From Virgibacillus ihumii (lineage in GTDB: Bacteria > Bacillota > Bacilli > Bacillales > Amphibacillaceae), in assembly GCF_902726655.1 (NCBI RefSeq), contig NZ_CACVAN010000001.1, positions 2,294,001 through 2,358,000 on the forward strand: a stretch of 64,000 nt of DNA, written 5' to 3'. Of this stretch, positions 8,298 through 17,502 are shown one piece after another. Position 1 is the first letter of the stretch; each line of letters opens with the position of its first letter. Made by a program: the position numbers and the translations under genes. A model generated the notes under the pieces. That model ran no database searches and was not told the origin of the DNA. It was given only the letters and a program-made list of their open reading frames with translations.

Positions 8298-10829
8298 TCA
8301 GTCTAATGTGCGGTAAAAAGACTCCATTGCTTGTTCGTTAAACGCTTCGACATCAAAACTGATTGGTTTTTCATCTGCTTCAATGACCGACTCCATTCCA
8401 CCTGCCAGTCCCGCAATGGAATTCTCAACCAATTTACCATATTTGCCGTCTTCCAGTACATATCTGCTTGCAGTGATATCAGTTGAAACCGTTTGGAGTC
8501 CGAGTGTCAAAGATTCAAGCAGAACCAGTGGATGACCTTCATAGTGTGAAGACAATACAAATGCATCACATTGCCCCATCAGATAAAACGGATTTGACTT
8601 ATGACCAACCAGATAAACAGCATCCTCCAGTTCATATAGTTTAATCAATTCTTCCAGCGTTTTTCTGGAAGGTCCTTCACCAATAATATACAGTCTTGTT
8701 CTATCGTTTTTTTTATGCACTTCGGCAAATGCTTCAATAAGCTGATCCTGTCCTTTTTCAGGAGACAATCGACCCATATTAACAAAGTTGGTATATCCTT
8801 CACCCTGATCCGGAACAGGTACATCAAAAATTTCTTTATTGCTTTTCACATTAACAAGTACTGGTTTGTTCTGTTTCATATATACTTCACTATCATCATT
8901 TGACAAGCTTCTTATTTTTTTCGTATTGATGGAGTTAATCAAATAACTGATTTTTGTATCACCAATGTAATCTTCAAGGTTCTCTTTGTTTACTTCCATG
9001 GTTGCTTCTGAAACACTGACCAGTTCATCGAAATATTTATAAAGCGAGAAGACACCTCTCAAATTAATGAAATGAGGGTTCCTTCCATTAACATGGCGGT
9101 ACATATCGGAAAACATATCACTATGCAAAATAACCATTTTCTTTGATGCGTTTCCGGCGAGAAGCACGCTCGGCCAGAACATAGCATACCCACTGAAATC
9201 AATTGCATAATCAAATTCAGATATACCAACAATCCGTTTATATTCCCGTTCATACATATTCTCCGGGTATAACCTTTTCAGATAATCCGTAGTCAGTCCC
9301 CTGTTTTTTGTAATATAATTTCGATAATCCTCCATAACAGTCTGACTGATTCGTCCCGATTTAAAGGCAATTCTGGCATTGGAATTGATTCGTAACAGAT
9401 TATCCTGCACATACTGCTTATTACTGTAATTAACAAGTACCGTTACATCATATTTATTATAATCGATATTATCCAACAGGTTTAACACTGAGCCGGTGAT
9501 TCCGTTGTTTTGCAGTCCACCCGGATAAATCAGTATTTTTTCTTTATCCGAAACTGGTGTTATCGCATGTTTACTCTGTTTCTTTTTAGCCAATCCAAAA
9601 ATGTGCTGCACAACTTTTTCCGTCACATTACCATAATCATGGTAGCAGAACTGATCTGTAAATGACTGATATACTTCCTCGTAATTTTTCTGTACATTAT
9701 TAATGTCACCAATGCTTTCAATCAGGTCTTCAATATCAGTACAAATTGGTCCCGGCAAATTGTCCGTATCGATATACATGCCGCGATTTTTATTATAATC
9801 ATCGTAATCCCACATATAGAATAAAATTGGTTTTCCGGTGACCAAGTAATCAAAAAAGATACTGGAATAATCGGTGATTAGTATATCAACAACAGATAAA
9901 AGTTCATTGGTTTCAAACGTATCCGGAACCAATTTCCCTTTAAGCTGCGGCTCTTCAATAGCGAACTTATATAAAAATGGATGCACCTTCATCAAAATTT
10001 TGTACTCATTTCCAAACTTTTCTTCCAGCTTATTAACGTCGTTGGATATTTGTTCAATATCATTTCTCGGTTTTGAGCCTGCATCACCTTTCCATGTTGG
10101 TGCATATAGAATTGTTTTTTTATTACCCAGATCGATTTGTTCTTCCGCCAATAACTGTGCAAGTTCATCTTTGTCAGCATTAACCGTCAAATCAATTCTT
10201 GGATAGCCTTCTTCAACTATTGTTCCATTATATAAATGGTTCAGCCTGAATCCGTTTTTAAGGATGTCTGTCGTAAATTTGTTCGGGCTTAAGATAAACG
10301 CAGCACCTAAAAAGTTCCTGAGAACATTGCTCGTTCCCATAGGCGAACCTTCAATATCAAATCCCATATGTTTCAGCGGGGTTCCGTGCCATGTATTTGT
10401 ATACACTTGTCCTTCTTTAACAGTATAAATGTTTGTGAATGTTGAGTTATTGAATAAATACTTACATGTTGCAAGATACTTAAAATATGGATCACTATTT
10501 TTAAGAACAAACTTGATGTTGGGCCAGTTTTGGTACTTTTTTTCTAAGGCTTTCAAATAATCTTTATCCGAAATTGCCCAGACATGTATTAGATCTTTCC
10601 ACTTAAGCTGCTGGCTAAGATACTTAAAAATTGCATAGGGACTGTCTGTCATTGATTTTCCGTCCCTTGTTTCATAAAATACATAATTATTCTTAATTGG
10701 CATCTTTTTAAACCACTTGGAATATTTTGCACGTTGGTTATAATCTCTGTTTATTAAATAATTTTTAATTGGACTCAATAAAACTTTGGTTCGTCTTTTA
10801 GCAATTTTTTTCATTGTTTTGGAATCCAT
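8298..10829 (-). CDS. Bifunctional protein: glycerophosphotransferase fused to a GT4 glycosyltransferase
   Basis: 843-aa protein with two catalytic modules. Residues about 60-420 are a CDP-glycerol glycerophosphotransferase (NTWHGTPLKHM, APTWKGD, TDYSSIFFDYL). Residues about 430-840 are a GT-B glycosyltransferase of the GT4 type (NMGRLSPEKGQ, then SSHYEGHPLVLLESL with the EX7E-like motif). The likely role is polymerising a glycerol phosphate chain and adding sugars to it, or building a sugar-containing repeat. ATG at 10829 has AAGGAGAG upstream. It heads a leftward run with the next transferase gene. The order of the two activities and the sugar used are unknown. Confidence 0.88.
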   Translation of the reverse strand: MDSKTMKKIAKRRTKVLLSPIKNYLINRDYNQRAKYSKWFKKMPIKNNYVFYETRDGKSMTDSPYAIFKYLSQQLKWKDLIHVWAISDKDYLKALEKKYQNWPNIKFVLKNSDPYFKYLATCKYLFNNSTFTNIYTVKEGQVYTNTWHGTPLKHMGFDIEGSPMGTSNVLRNFLGAAFILSPNKFTTDILKNGFRLNHLYNGTIVEEGYPRIDLTVNADKDELAQLLAEEQIDLGNKKTILYAPTWKGDAGSKPRNDIEQISNDVNKLEEKFGNEYKILMKVHPFLYKFAIEEPQLKGKLVPDTFETNELLSVVDILITDYSSIFFDYLVTGKPILFYMWDYDDYNKNRGMYIDTDNLPGPICTDIEDLIESIGDINNVQKNYEEVYQSFTDQFCYHDYGNVTEKVVQHIFGLAKKKQSKHAITPVSDKEKILIYPGGLQNNGITGSVLNLLDNIDYNKYDVTVLVNYSNKQYVQDNLLRINSNARIAFKSGRISQTVMEDYRNYITKNRGLTTDYLKRLYPENMYEREYKRIVGISEFDYAIDFSGYAMFWPSVLLAGNASKKMVILHSDMFSDMYRHVNGRNPHFINLRGVFSLYKYFDELVSVSEATMEVNKENLEDYIGDTKISYLINSINTKKIRSLSNDDSEVYMKQNKPVLVNVKSNKEIFDVPVPDQGEGYTNFVNMGRLSPEKGQDQLIEAFAEVHKKNDRTRLYIIGEGPSRKTLEELIKLYELEDAVYLVGHKSNPFYLMGQCDAFVLSSHYEGHPLVLLESLTLGLQTVSTDITASRYVLEDGKYGKLVENSIAGLAGGMESVIEADEKPISFDVEAFNEQAMESFYRTLD

Positions 10830-11103
10830 TTTTGTCTCTCCTTACACGGATGTTTACATTTCCGGCTGATAAGTACATCCTTTCATTATAATATTGATAG
10901 TAAGTATTTTAAACTTTTTTGTCAAAATAAATTTGATTACTTTTTTATAACTGGACAAATACTTTAAGATTCGATCTCCAACCTCACAAATTGTGGAAAG
11001 AAATCGAATGTTTATGTGGTAAAGTTGACATTATCACTGAACCACGTATATTTTTAGTAATAACACTAAAATAATCTGTACGATTTTTAGGAGGATATAT
11101 TTA

Positions 11104-11967
11104 ATGGCATTATTAAAAAAAAGCGACAATAAGCGAACAGCTCCGTATAGCAAAGCAGTAACAATCCTGGGGTCAGGCAGATGCGGGACATCAATGGCAT
11201 CCCGCTCCATCAATCTTATTGGCGTTGACCTTGGTGAAGGTTTTGTAAAACCAAACAAGACGAATCCTAAAGGGTTTTGGGAACACAGAAAAATCGTAAA
11301 TATCCATAAAGACATCAAAAAAGAACTGGGTGCTTACCCTTTCCCAAAGGGATGGACGAATTACGAAGAAGTTCTACCGCATAAACAAAAAATGATAAAT
11401 CTGCTAATCGATGAATTTTCCGGAACAGCGTTATGGGGCTGGAAAGACCCGCGTACCACCGAAAGTCTGGATATGTGGAAGGAAATTATGTCAGAGTTGA
11501 ATGTAGAAGGCAACTTTCTGATTATGATCCGTAACCCGGTGGATGTTGCCGCATCATTTAAACGAGCATATAATCGTAAAGAAGATGCTGCATTAGATCA
11601 ATGGCAAATTCGTACCCTTCTTTCCTTAAAGTATACTGCTGAGGAAAACCGTATCATTATTGACTATGATGACTTTATAGAAGACAGCTTTGCCACATTA
11701 AAACGGATTAGTGATACCTTCAGCCTGCCATGGACATTTGATGAAAACAAACTGCAAGAGGAATTGGATTCCTTTATAGATCCAACACTCAGACATAGCA
11801 GAACTACACTGAAGGAACTTGATAATAATACAGAAATAGACAAGGACAAGAAAAAACTGTATAAACTAGCTTTGAAAGCATCACAAGATCAGGACTTTCT
11901 TAAATCAGCCAAGTTCTCCAAACAAATAAACAAACTTTACAACTCGTATATGAAAAAAAATTCGTAA
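11104..11967 (+). CDS. Sulfotransferase-family P-loop protein
   Basis: 287 aa, start fixed by TAGGAGG ten bases upstream. The N-terminal P-loop reads ILGSGRCGTSM, the form seen in sulfotransferase-family proteins of bacterial polysaccharide clusters, and MIRNPVDVAASF near residue 140 fits the 3'-phosphate-binding segment. Such enzymes use PAPS to sulfate carbohydrates. The gene stands alone between divergent tag genes and has its own terminator. It differs in length from the sulfotransferase-like protein at the left edge, so it is not a recent copy. A sulfated teichoic acid or exopolysaccharide is an inference from context. Confidence 0.7.
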   Translation: MALLKKSDNKRTAPYSKAVTILGSGRCGTSMASRSINLIGVDLGEGFVKPNKTNPKGFWEHRKIVNIHKDIKKELGAYPFPKGWTNYEEVLPHKQKMINLLIDEFSGTALWGWKDPRTTESLDMWKEIMSELNVEGNFLIMIRNPVDVAASFKRAYNRKEDAALDQWQIRTLLSLKYTAEENRIIIDYDDFIEDSFATLKRISDTFSLPWTFDENKLQEELDSFIDPTLRHSRTTLKELDNNTEIDKDKKKLYKLALKASQDQDFLKSAKFSKQINKLYNSYMKKNS

Positions 11968-11982
11968 CGCTTTATGAAATCG

Positions 11983-12027
11983 GCACTATCCCGGACAGCC
12001 CTGTTGCTGACGGGATAGTGCTTTTTG
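11983..12027 (+). terminator. Rho-independent terminator after the sulfotransferase-like gene
   Basis: An 11-bp stem (GCACTATCCCG at 11983 with its complement ending at 12021) is followed by CTTTTTGTTT. Confidence 0.85.
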
Positions 12028-12189
12028 TTTGCGTTAAAAAGATTAACAGAAAATACAAGTTTTTATTTTTGACACTTCATTGTATAATAAATAATGGTAT
12101 TATAGAATTGATAAATGTTTGTTAAGTTTTTGTAAAGGGAATATAGTATAATTAGTTATATACGCACTCATACACGGAGGTTATATTTC

Positions 12190-12588
12190 ATGAAAAAGGT
12201 AATAACGTACGGAACATTCGACTTGCTCCATACGGGCCATATCAATATTCTGCGTCGTGCAAAAGAACTTGGTGATTATCTCATTGTTGCCATTTCTGCC
12301 GACGAATTCAATGCAATCAAAGGAAAAGAAGCATACTACAGCTTTGAACAGCGTAAAGCAATTCTGGAAGCTATCCGCTATGTTGACGAGGTAATTCCGG
12401 AGCGCAACTGGGCACAAAAAGTGGAAGACGTCCAAAAACATGATATTGATGTATTTGTAATGGGGGATGACTGGACCGGTAAATTTGACTTCCTGAAAGA
12501 TTATTGCGAGGTTGTATATTTACCGCGGACCGTTGGGATTTCAACAACCAAAATCAAAAAAGATTTGAATATGACGAACAATGGCTAA
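12190..12588 (+). CDS. tagD: Glycerol-3-phosphate cytidylyltransferase
   Basis: Makes CDP-glycerol from CTP and sn-glycerol 3-phosphate, the donor for wall teichoic acid. It is 132 aa, the normal family length. The nucleotidyltransferase signature HTGH is at residues 14-17, and RTVGISTT near the C-terminus is the second CTP-binding motif. CGGAGG precedes the ATG. Its last eight bases overlap the start of the next gene, a glycerophosphotransferase that would use the product. The region upstream (12060-12180) is AT-rich and likely holds the promoter; I could not fix one pair of hexamers. Confidence 0.95.
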   Translation: MKKVITYGTFDLLHTGHINILRRAKELGDYLIVAISADEFNAIKGKEAYYSFEQRKAILEAIRYVDEVIPERNWAQKVEDVQKHDIDVFVMGDDWTGKFDFLKDYCEVVYLPRTVGISTTKIKKDLNMTNNG

Positions 12589-13765
12589 GGAATTTTTTAT
12601 TTCATTGTACCTTTCTGTCTTTTACATTTTCTTTAGTATCTTTAAAGCCTTTCCTCAGAAAAAGAAAACAATTCTTATTGCTTCATTTGGGGATAATATT
12701 TTATTTACACTGAAGGAACTGGAAAGACAGACGGATGATCAGGTTGTAGTCCTCAAGACATCCCAATGCAAAACGGATTTTGGTCCGGAACAAATGACAC
12801 TGGATTTCGAAACGATCAATATTTTTGACTGGATTCGGTCTGTTTATCATATAGCGACTGCGGAAAAAGTTATCGTGGACAATTATTTTGCTTTTTTGGC
12901 TGTTACAAATTTCAAACCAAATGCTCAGTGTGTTCAGCTGTGGCACGCAGCTGGCGCAATCAAACAATTTGCATTAAAGGATCCATCAATCGAAAACCGT
13001 TCATCACAAGCTTATAACCGGTTTAGGACTGTCTACAACCGGTTTGATTATGTTGCGGTCGGCTCTGAAAAGATGGCAGGGATCTTCAAGGAGAGTTTTG
13101 CTGTTGAAAACAGTCGTATATTGCGTTCCGGAATACCCCGAACGGATTTCTTTTTTGATTCGGGTGCTGTAAAACAGGCAAAACAGCATGTTGAGGAGCA
13201 ATACCCCGCAATTCAGGGCAAAAAGGTAATTTTATATGCTCCGACCTACCGGGACAATGAATTGAATGTGAGTAAGCTGCATTTAAATATCGATAAGATG
13301 TATCGGGAATTCAAAGGGGAATATATTCTGATGCTTCGACTTCACCCGGCAGTGAATGGTCATTTCCAAAATAAGTATCCGGGCTTTGTCGTGAACGTAT
13401 CCAGCTATTCTAATATTAATCATTTACTCGTGACGACGGATATTTTAGTAACGGATTATTCATCCATCCCTTTTGAATTCGCCTTATTGCATAAACCGAT
13501 GATTTTCTTTGCGTATGATCGGGAACAATATGCGGAATCACGCGGTTTCTGGGAAGATTATGAGGAACTGGTTCCCGGGCCGGTTGTCGAGACAACCCGT
13601 GAAGTGATTGACGTCATACAAAATGATAAATATAACCTTCAGCAGATACAACGATTTGCTGATGTGTGGAACCAATACTCGAAAGGAAACGCAAGCGAAA
13701 ATCTTGTTCGCAGTTTATATACGGAAGATGCAGATGTTAAAACTGCTGTAAAGGTGCAATCGTAA
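12581..13765 (+). CDS. tagB: CDP-glycerol glycerophosphotransferase, TagB-like
   Basis: 394 aa. Motifs of the family are LWHAAGAIKQF near residue 110, APTYRDN near 222 and TDYSSIPFEFA near 290. The His-Ala-Ala form of the first motif, where elongating enzymes have HGT, resembles primases of the TagB/TarB type, which add the first glycerol phosphate to the disaccharide lipid. A hydrophobic N-terminus suggests membrane contact. Translation is coupled to tagD by an 8-bp overlap. The TagB assignment over TagF is my judgement from this motif and the pairing with tagD. Confidence 0.75.
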   Translation: MAKEFFISLYLSVFYIFFSIFKAFPQKKKTILIASFGDNILFTLKELERQTDDQVVVLKTSQCKTDFGPEQMTLDFETINIFDWIRSVYHIATAEKVIVDNYFAFLAVTNFKPNAQCVQLWHAAGAIKQFALKDPSIENRSSQAYNRFRTVYNRFDYVAVGSEKMAGIFKESFAVENSRILRSGIPRTDFFFDSGAVKQAKQHVEEQYPAIQGKKVILYAPTYRDNELNVSKLHLNIDKMYREFKGEYILMLRLHPAVNGHFQNKYPGFVVNVSSYSNINHLLVTTDILVTDYSSIPFEFALLHKPMIFFAYDREQYAESRGFWEDYEELVPGPVVETTREVIDVIQNDKYNLQQIQRFADVWNQYSKGNASENLVRSLYTEDADVKTAVKVQS

Positions 13766-13770
13766 AAAAA

Positions 13771-13805
13771 CTCCAATGAACTATTTTTGTTCATTGGGGT
13801 TTTTT
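13771..13805. terminator. Bidirectional terminator, interrupted on one side by an IS element
   Basis: The stem pairs CTCCAATGAAC (13771-13781) with GTTCATTGGGG (13789-13799). Seven A lie before it and six T after it, so it works in both directions. The IS256-family element begins three bases after the T run. Confidence 0.85.
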
Positions 13806-13807
13806 AA

Positions 13808-15181
13808 GGGTTTGTCAAATAAAGTGTGTAAGTCATAACTTACTCAAGATATTTTAAGACCCTGTCTTTGAAATGATCATGTACAAGAAGCTGGTTCATA
13901 ACCATAGCCCAGTTCCGGAGATGTCCGCCATCCCATTTGTCTTCCAGTTCCCGAATTCGTAAAAACAATAGTTTTAACAGGGCATTCTCGTTGGGGAATG
14001 CTCCTTTTTTCGTTACTTTTCGAAAGCTGGAGTGGATACTTTCTACGGCGTTTGTAGTATACATGACTTTGCGTATGGCACTTCCATAATCATAAAGCTG
14101 TTCAACATGATTAAAATTTCGTATCCAAACATCAATCGCCCCCGGATAGGCAGCCCATTGTTGTTTAAAGGATTCAAAGGCACTGTGACAAGCTTTTAAA
14201 CTTGGTGCACCATATACCTTTCTTAATGCTTGAGTAAATGGCTTATAATCCTTGCTTGGAACGTATTTTACAGAATTACGTATCAGGTGAACCATGCAGC
14301 GTTGAACGACAACGTTTGGAAAAATGGCTTGTGCTCCTTCCTCCAATCCACTGACACCATCCATGGAAATAAAGAAAATGTCCTCCACTCCTCTGGCTTT
14401 GATTTCATCAAAAATCTGCATCCACTTATGCTTGCTTTCTGTTTCATTTAGCCATAGCCCAAGTATTTCTTTTGTTCCCTCCATGGTGTAGCCAAGAATC
14501 GTATAGACGGCATATTTCTTTGTCTCATATTGGTTCCGGATAGTCGTATACATGCAGTCCACAAATACGAAAGCATAACAGTTACTTAAAGGCCTCGCCT
14601 GCCATTCTTCCAAATCAGGTAATACACTGTCTGTAATGTCCGAAACCATGTCATGGGAAACCGAAAAACCATAGATATCTTCCACCGTGGAGGAGATATC
14701 ACGTTGGGACATTCCACGGGCATACATGGCTATCACCTTGCTTTCAATAGCCGAAACATCCTTTTTCCGTTTAGGGATAAGTTTTGGATTAAATGACCCG
14801 TCACGATCCCGAGGGACTTGAATATCCAATGCACCTGAACTGGTATGAATGTTTTTCTTACCATATCCATTCCGCCTGTTCTCTGTGTCCTTTTCGGCTT
14901 TATCATTCGATTCATACCCCAAATGATGATTCATCTCTCCCTTTAACATAGATTCAAACATGGGTCCAAATATATCTTTTAGGGCGTCCTGCATATCTTC
15001 AACGGACTTTGGCTGGTATTCTTCAATAATCTTGTTCGCTAATTCTTCGGAGTAAGGATTTCTTTTCGGCTTTGCCATAAAAATCACTCCTCTAGTCTAG
15101 TAATTCTATTTTACCAAATAAAAAAACTGTGTGAGTAAGAACCGTACGCATTCCTACTTACACAGTTAATATTACACTCCC
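13808..15181 (-). mobile_element. IS256-family insertion sequence with 8-bp target duplication
   Basis: The element is 1374 bp. The left end begins GGGTTTGTCAAATAAAGTG and the right end, read inward, GGGAGTGTAATATTAACTG; about 20 of the first 26 bases match, including a shared TGTGTAAGT. The flanks carry the same 8 bases, TTTTTTAA, at 13800-13807 and 15182-15189. Eight-base duplications are usual for this family. One intact transposase gene fills the element, so it is probably recent and possibly active. Confidence 0.9.
13840..15078 (-). CDS. IS256-family (mutator-type) transposase
   Basis: 412-aa DDE transposase. The acidic triad is visible in FVDCMY, SMDGVSG and the Glu of TNAVESIHS, and the CMVHLIRNS block is a family hallmark. 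ATG at 15078 has GAGGAG eight bases upstream; an in-frame GTG at 15087 is less well placed. The protein has the normal length with no frameshift. It moves the surrounding element. Confidence 0.95.
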   Translation of the reverse strand: MAKPKRNPYSEELANKIIEEYQPKSVEDMQDALKDIFGPMFESMLKGEMNHHLGYESNDKAEKDTENRRNGYGKKNIHTSSGALDIQVPRDRDGSFNPKLIPKRKKDVSAIESKVIAMYARGMSQRDISSTVEDIYGFSVSHDMVSDITDSVLPDLEEWQARPLSNCYAFVFVDCMYTTIRNQYETKKYAVYTILGYTMEGTKEILGLWLNETESKHKWMQIFDEIKARGVEDIFFISMDGVSGLEEGAQAIFPNVVVQRCMVHLIRNSVKYVPSKDYKPFTQALRKVYGAPSLKACHSAFESFKQQWAAYPGAIDVWIRNFNHVEQLYDYGSAIRKVMYTTNAVESIHSSFRKVTKKGAFPNENALLKLLFLRIRELEDKWDGGHLRNWAMVMNQLLVHDHFKDRVLKYLE

Positions 15182-15185
15182 TTTT

Positions 15186-16025
15186 TTAATTTGTATTCAT
15201 ATCCTGATTTTCAGATCCTTGTTCATCTGTCTTATCCACTTTATCGGTTTCAGAAGAATTTCCTCCACCATCATCATCTTCCTTTTTGGGCTCCTCCTGT
15301 TCGGTTTTGCCCTCATCTTTATTTTCCTCTTTATCAGATTTGTTTTTGTCCTCTTCTTTATCAGATTTGCCTTTATCTTTATCGTTTTGCTTCTTTTCTT
15401 TTTTATCTTCTATATTATTCTTGTTGGAGTTACCGTTCTCATTTGAAGTTTTATAAGACCCATATGATTCATCCTCCAACGGGTCGGTGCCGCTGTCCAC
15501 TTCATCTCCGTCTCTTATTCCGTCTCTATCCGTATCATTATAGTTTGGATCGGTTCCTCGATTCAATTCCTCTGTATCATCCAGTCCATCGCTATCCGTG
15601 TCGAAGCTGTATGGATTTGTTACGATGGCAGCTTCTTTAGCATCAGACAGACCATCACCATCACTATCGGTCTCCGTGTCAGTTCCGTTTTTTGAGTCAG
15701 TCTCGTGATTGGAAGTAGAATCTGTTTCCTCTTCACCATCGGTTGCTATAGATTCATCTGCATTCCCCTCTTCGGAATTGCCCGTATCCTTTTCATCTTT
15801 TTTCTTGTCTTTATTCTTTACTTCCTTATCCGACTTATGCGATTCATTCTTTTCCGAGTCCTTGGCTTCTGCTTCATCCGTTTCAAGATTATCTGCTTTT
15901 GGATTTTCATCGTCGCTTGCAAAAGACTGGGTGTTGTAATTGTGTAAGAAAATGATAGATATGATTGCAATAACACCGACTATGTTCCCAGCGATAATCC
16001 ATACTCTTGCCTTCTGCTTATCCAC
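15186..16025 (-). CDS. Membrane-anchored acidic protein with calcium-binding (thrombospondin type 3-like) repeats
   Basis: About 279 aa. A GTG start at 16025 is chosen because GGAGG lies six bases upstream; the longer frame from 16061 would put the start before the ribosome site. A single membrane segment is at residues about 8-28. Then comes an Asp/Glu/Lys-rich stretch, about three DxDxDG-type repeats (DSDGDGLSD, DTDSDGLDD, DTDRDGIRD) spaced by Asn/Thr-Pro turns, and a long Lys/Glu/Asp tail. These repeats bind calcium in known proteins. The stop codon lies inside the target duplication of the adjacent IS, which cut the gene off from its shared terminator. No function is assigned. Confidence 0.7.
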   Translation of the reverse strand: MDKQKARVWIIAGNIVGVIAIISIIFLHNYNTQSFASDDENPKADNLETDEAEAKDSEKNESHKSDKEVKNKDKKKDEKDTGNSEEGNADESIATDGEEETDSTSNHETDSKNGTDTETDSDGDGLSDAKEAAIVTNPYSFDTDSDGLDDTEELNRGTDPNYNDTDRDGIRDGDEVDSGTDPLEDESYGSYKTSNENGNSNKNNIEDKKEKKQNDKDKGKSDKEEDKNKSDKEENKDEGKTEQEEPKKEDDDGGGNSSETDKVDKTDEQGSENQDMNTN

Positions 16026-16231
16026 ATCACACCTCCAACAAAAGTGTTTTAACACTATCATATAAAAAAATTGTTGAAAAGTAAAATATTACCACGATTT
16101 TTGTCCTGTTTTTATTGGTCTGCTTGTCGTCCGTTATCTGTCGTGAGGAACATTATGACCGTACTCTTTTTGAGAAAAACTGGGCATCATTGGGCGGCCG
16201 TGTCGTGACATTGGATATAAAACCTGCTTAA

Positions 16232-16273
16232 TCAAAATAAGCACAGTAATTGGGCCCCATTACTGCGCTTATT
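16232..16273 (-). terminator. Terminator of the DHHW-family gene
   Basis: A 15-bp stem (16236-16250 with 16259-16273, one mismatch) is followed on the minus strand by TTTTGATT. Confidence 0.85.
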
Positions 16274-16295
16274 GTGTTCGTTCTCGCACTGCACC

Positions 16296-17477
16296 CTATT
16301 TCTTGCCTTTAAAATCCCTGACCGACTTCTTATTGATGAATGTATTCACATTATGAATAAACAAAACATCGTCAATGTCATGCTTCTTTACATACTTATA
16401 AACATTGATATCATTATGACGCTGATCAAGCATATGAATTTCTTTAAAATTACGGGCAAGAAACTGAACCATCGGATGTGCATAAGAATCTTTTAATATT
16501 AACAACTTACGTCCATCCGGCTTATTCGGATTATCAACCGTTACTTTTGGCAGGCTTCCCCCTAAGTACGCCTTGTAGCGCGGGGCAAATACTTTATCGG
16601 ACTTCAGATACTTTTTCACATAAAATTTCTTGTCACAGGAACCTTTGGAACAAATCGTATATGGCTTTTCCTCAAATTTCGGCTTTACAACAGGGATCCG
16701 GTCCGCTTTCTTAACATACGCCTTCCCGGTTTTACGTGCATAGGTTCCGAAAGATCGCTTTTTGCTGTCTTTCCATGTATACTGATCTTTCGGGATCGGC
16801 TTGCCAACATCCGGGTGTTTTTTTGCCATCGTATTGATAACCGATCTATACGCATAATAGGCTGCTTTCGGCTTCCAATGATGGTCAGTGTAAAAATACA
16901 TATCCTGCTCATCCATGTACCCTTTGATCGCTGAGCGCAAATCCATCGCGTGAACTCGATCCGAAAAGTTTTGCATCACTTTGTCCGACATTTTACTGCC
17001 GCGGCTTTTCAAGTATTTCGGCAGTTTATCCTGCATCATGATTGTTTTATGAGGAACAAGCCCGAAGTAAACATCAACGTTTTGTTTATTTAATTGACGT
17101 GTAAATGAATTAACCGCTCCCGCTGCTTTCTTTGGACTGGTTTTTTGTTTATTTATCGGTTCAATCAGATAACCGTCTTTCGACACATAAATATTATTGA
17201 CAACCCTTTTTTTTAATACGTTCTTTTCGATCTTGGAATTTGCCTGAATCCATTTATTCCGCAGCATGAATTGATCACTGAAATAGTCATTGAATTTTTG
17301 AAAATAATCGCCGAAAATCATCCGATTAAGTGACAAATCCGGCCGCTGTTCAAGTTCCCGATTTTCCACCGTGGATTTTTCTTTATCAGGAGTTGCCAAT
17401 GTCCCTGCTCCGAATAAAAAGATTAAAAGCAGGAAAAAAACGATCATCATGACATCACTGAATTGATGCTTCTTCAT
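16296..17477 (-). CDS. DHHW/AlgJ-like accessory protein for polysaccharide O-acylation
   Basis: 393 aa with an N-terminal signal anchor (residues 8-25) and an extracytoplasmic SGNH-like domain. The motif TDHHW at about residue 193 defines the DHHW family, which, like AlgJ/AlgX, works outside the membrane with an MBOAT protein to place acetyl groups on a polysaccharide. A GGAGGG site precedes the ATG. The MBOAT gene lies 25 bp upstream on the same strand, so they form a two-gene operon. The target polymer (exopolysaccharide, peptidoglycan or teichoic acid) is not shown by the sequence. Confidence 0.82.
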   Translation of the reverse strand: MKKHQFSDVMMIVFFLLLIFLFGAGTLATPDKEKSTVENRELEQRPDLSLNRMIFGDYFQKFNDYFSDQFMLRNKWIQANSKIEKNVLKKRVVNNIYVSKDGYLIEPINKQKTSPKKAAGAVNSFTRQLNKQNVDVYFGLVPHKTIMMQDKLPKYLKSRGSKMSDKVMQNFSDRVHAMDLRSAIKGYMDEQDMYFYTDHHWKPKAAYYAYRSVINTMAKKHPDVGKPIPKDQYTWKDSKKRSFGTYARKTGKAYVKKADRIPVVKPKFEEKPYTICSKGSCDKKFYVKKYLKSDKVFAPRYKAYLGGSLPKVTVDNPNKPDGRKLLILKDSYAHPMVQFLARNFKEIHMLDQRHNDINVYKYVKKHDIDDVLFIHNVNTFINKKSVRDFKGKK

Positions 17478-17502
17478 TCGTAAACCCTCCAGCTGCTGAG
17501 CT

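Noticed and set aside
12147..12152. TATAAT as a tagD promoter -10 box
   Set aside because: No acceptable -35 hexamer at 16-18 bp; nearby TTGACA and TTGATA are at the wrong distance.
15191..15640. 149-aa plus-strand ORF
   Set aside because: It is the complement of the Asp/Glu/Lys-rich tail of the Ca-binding-repeat protein.
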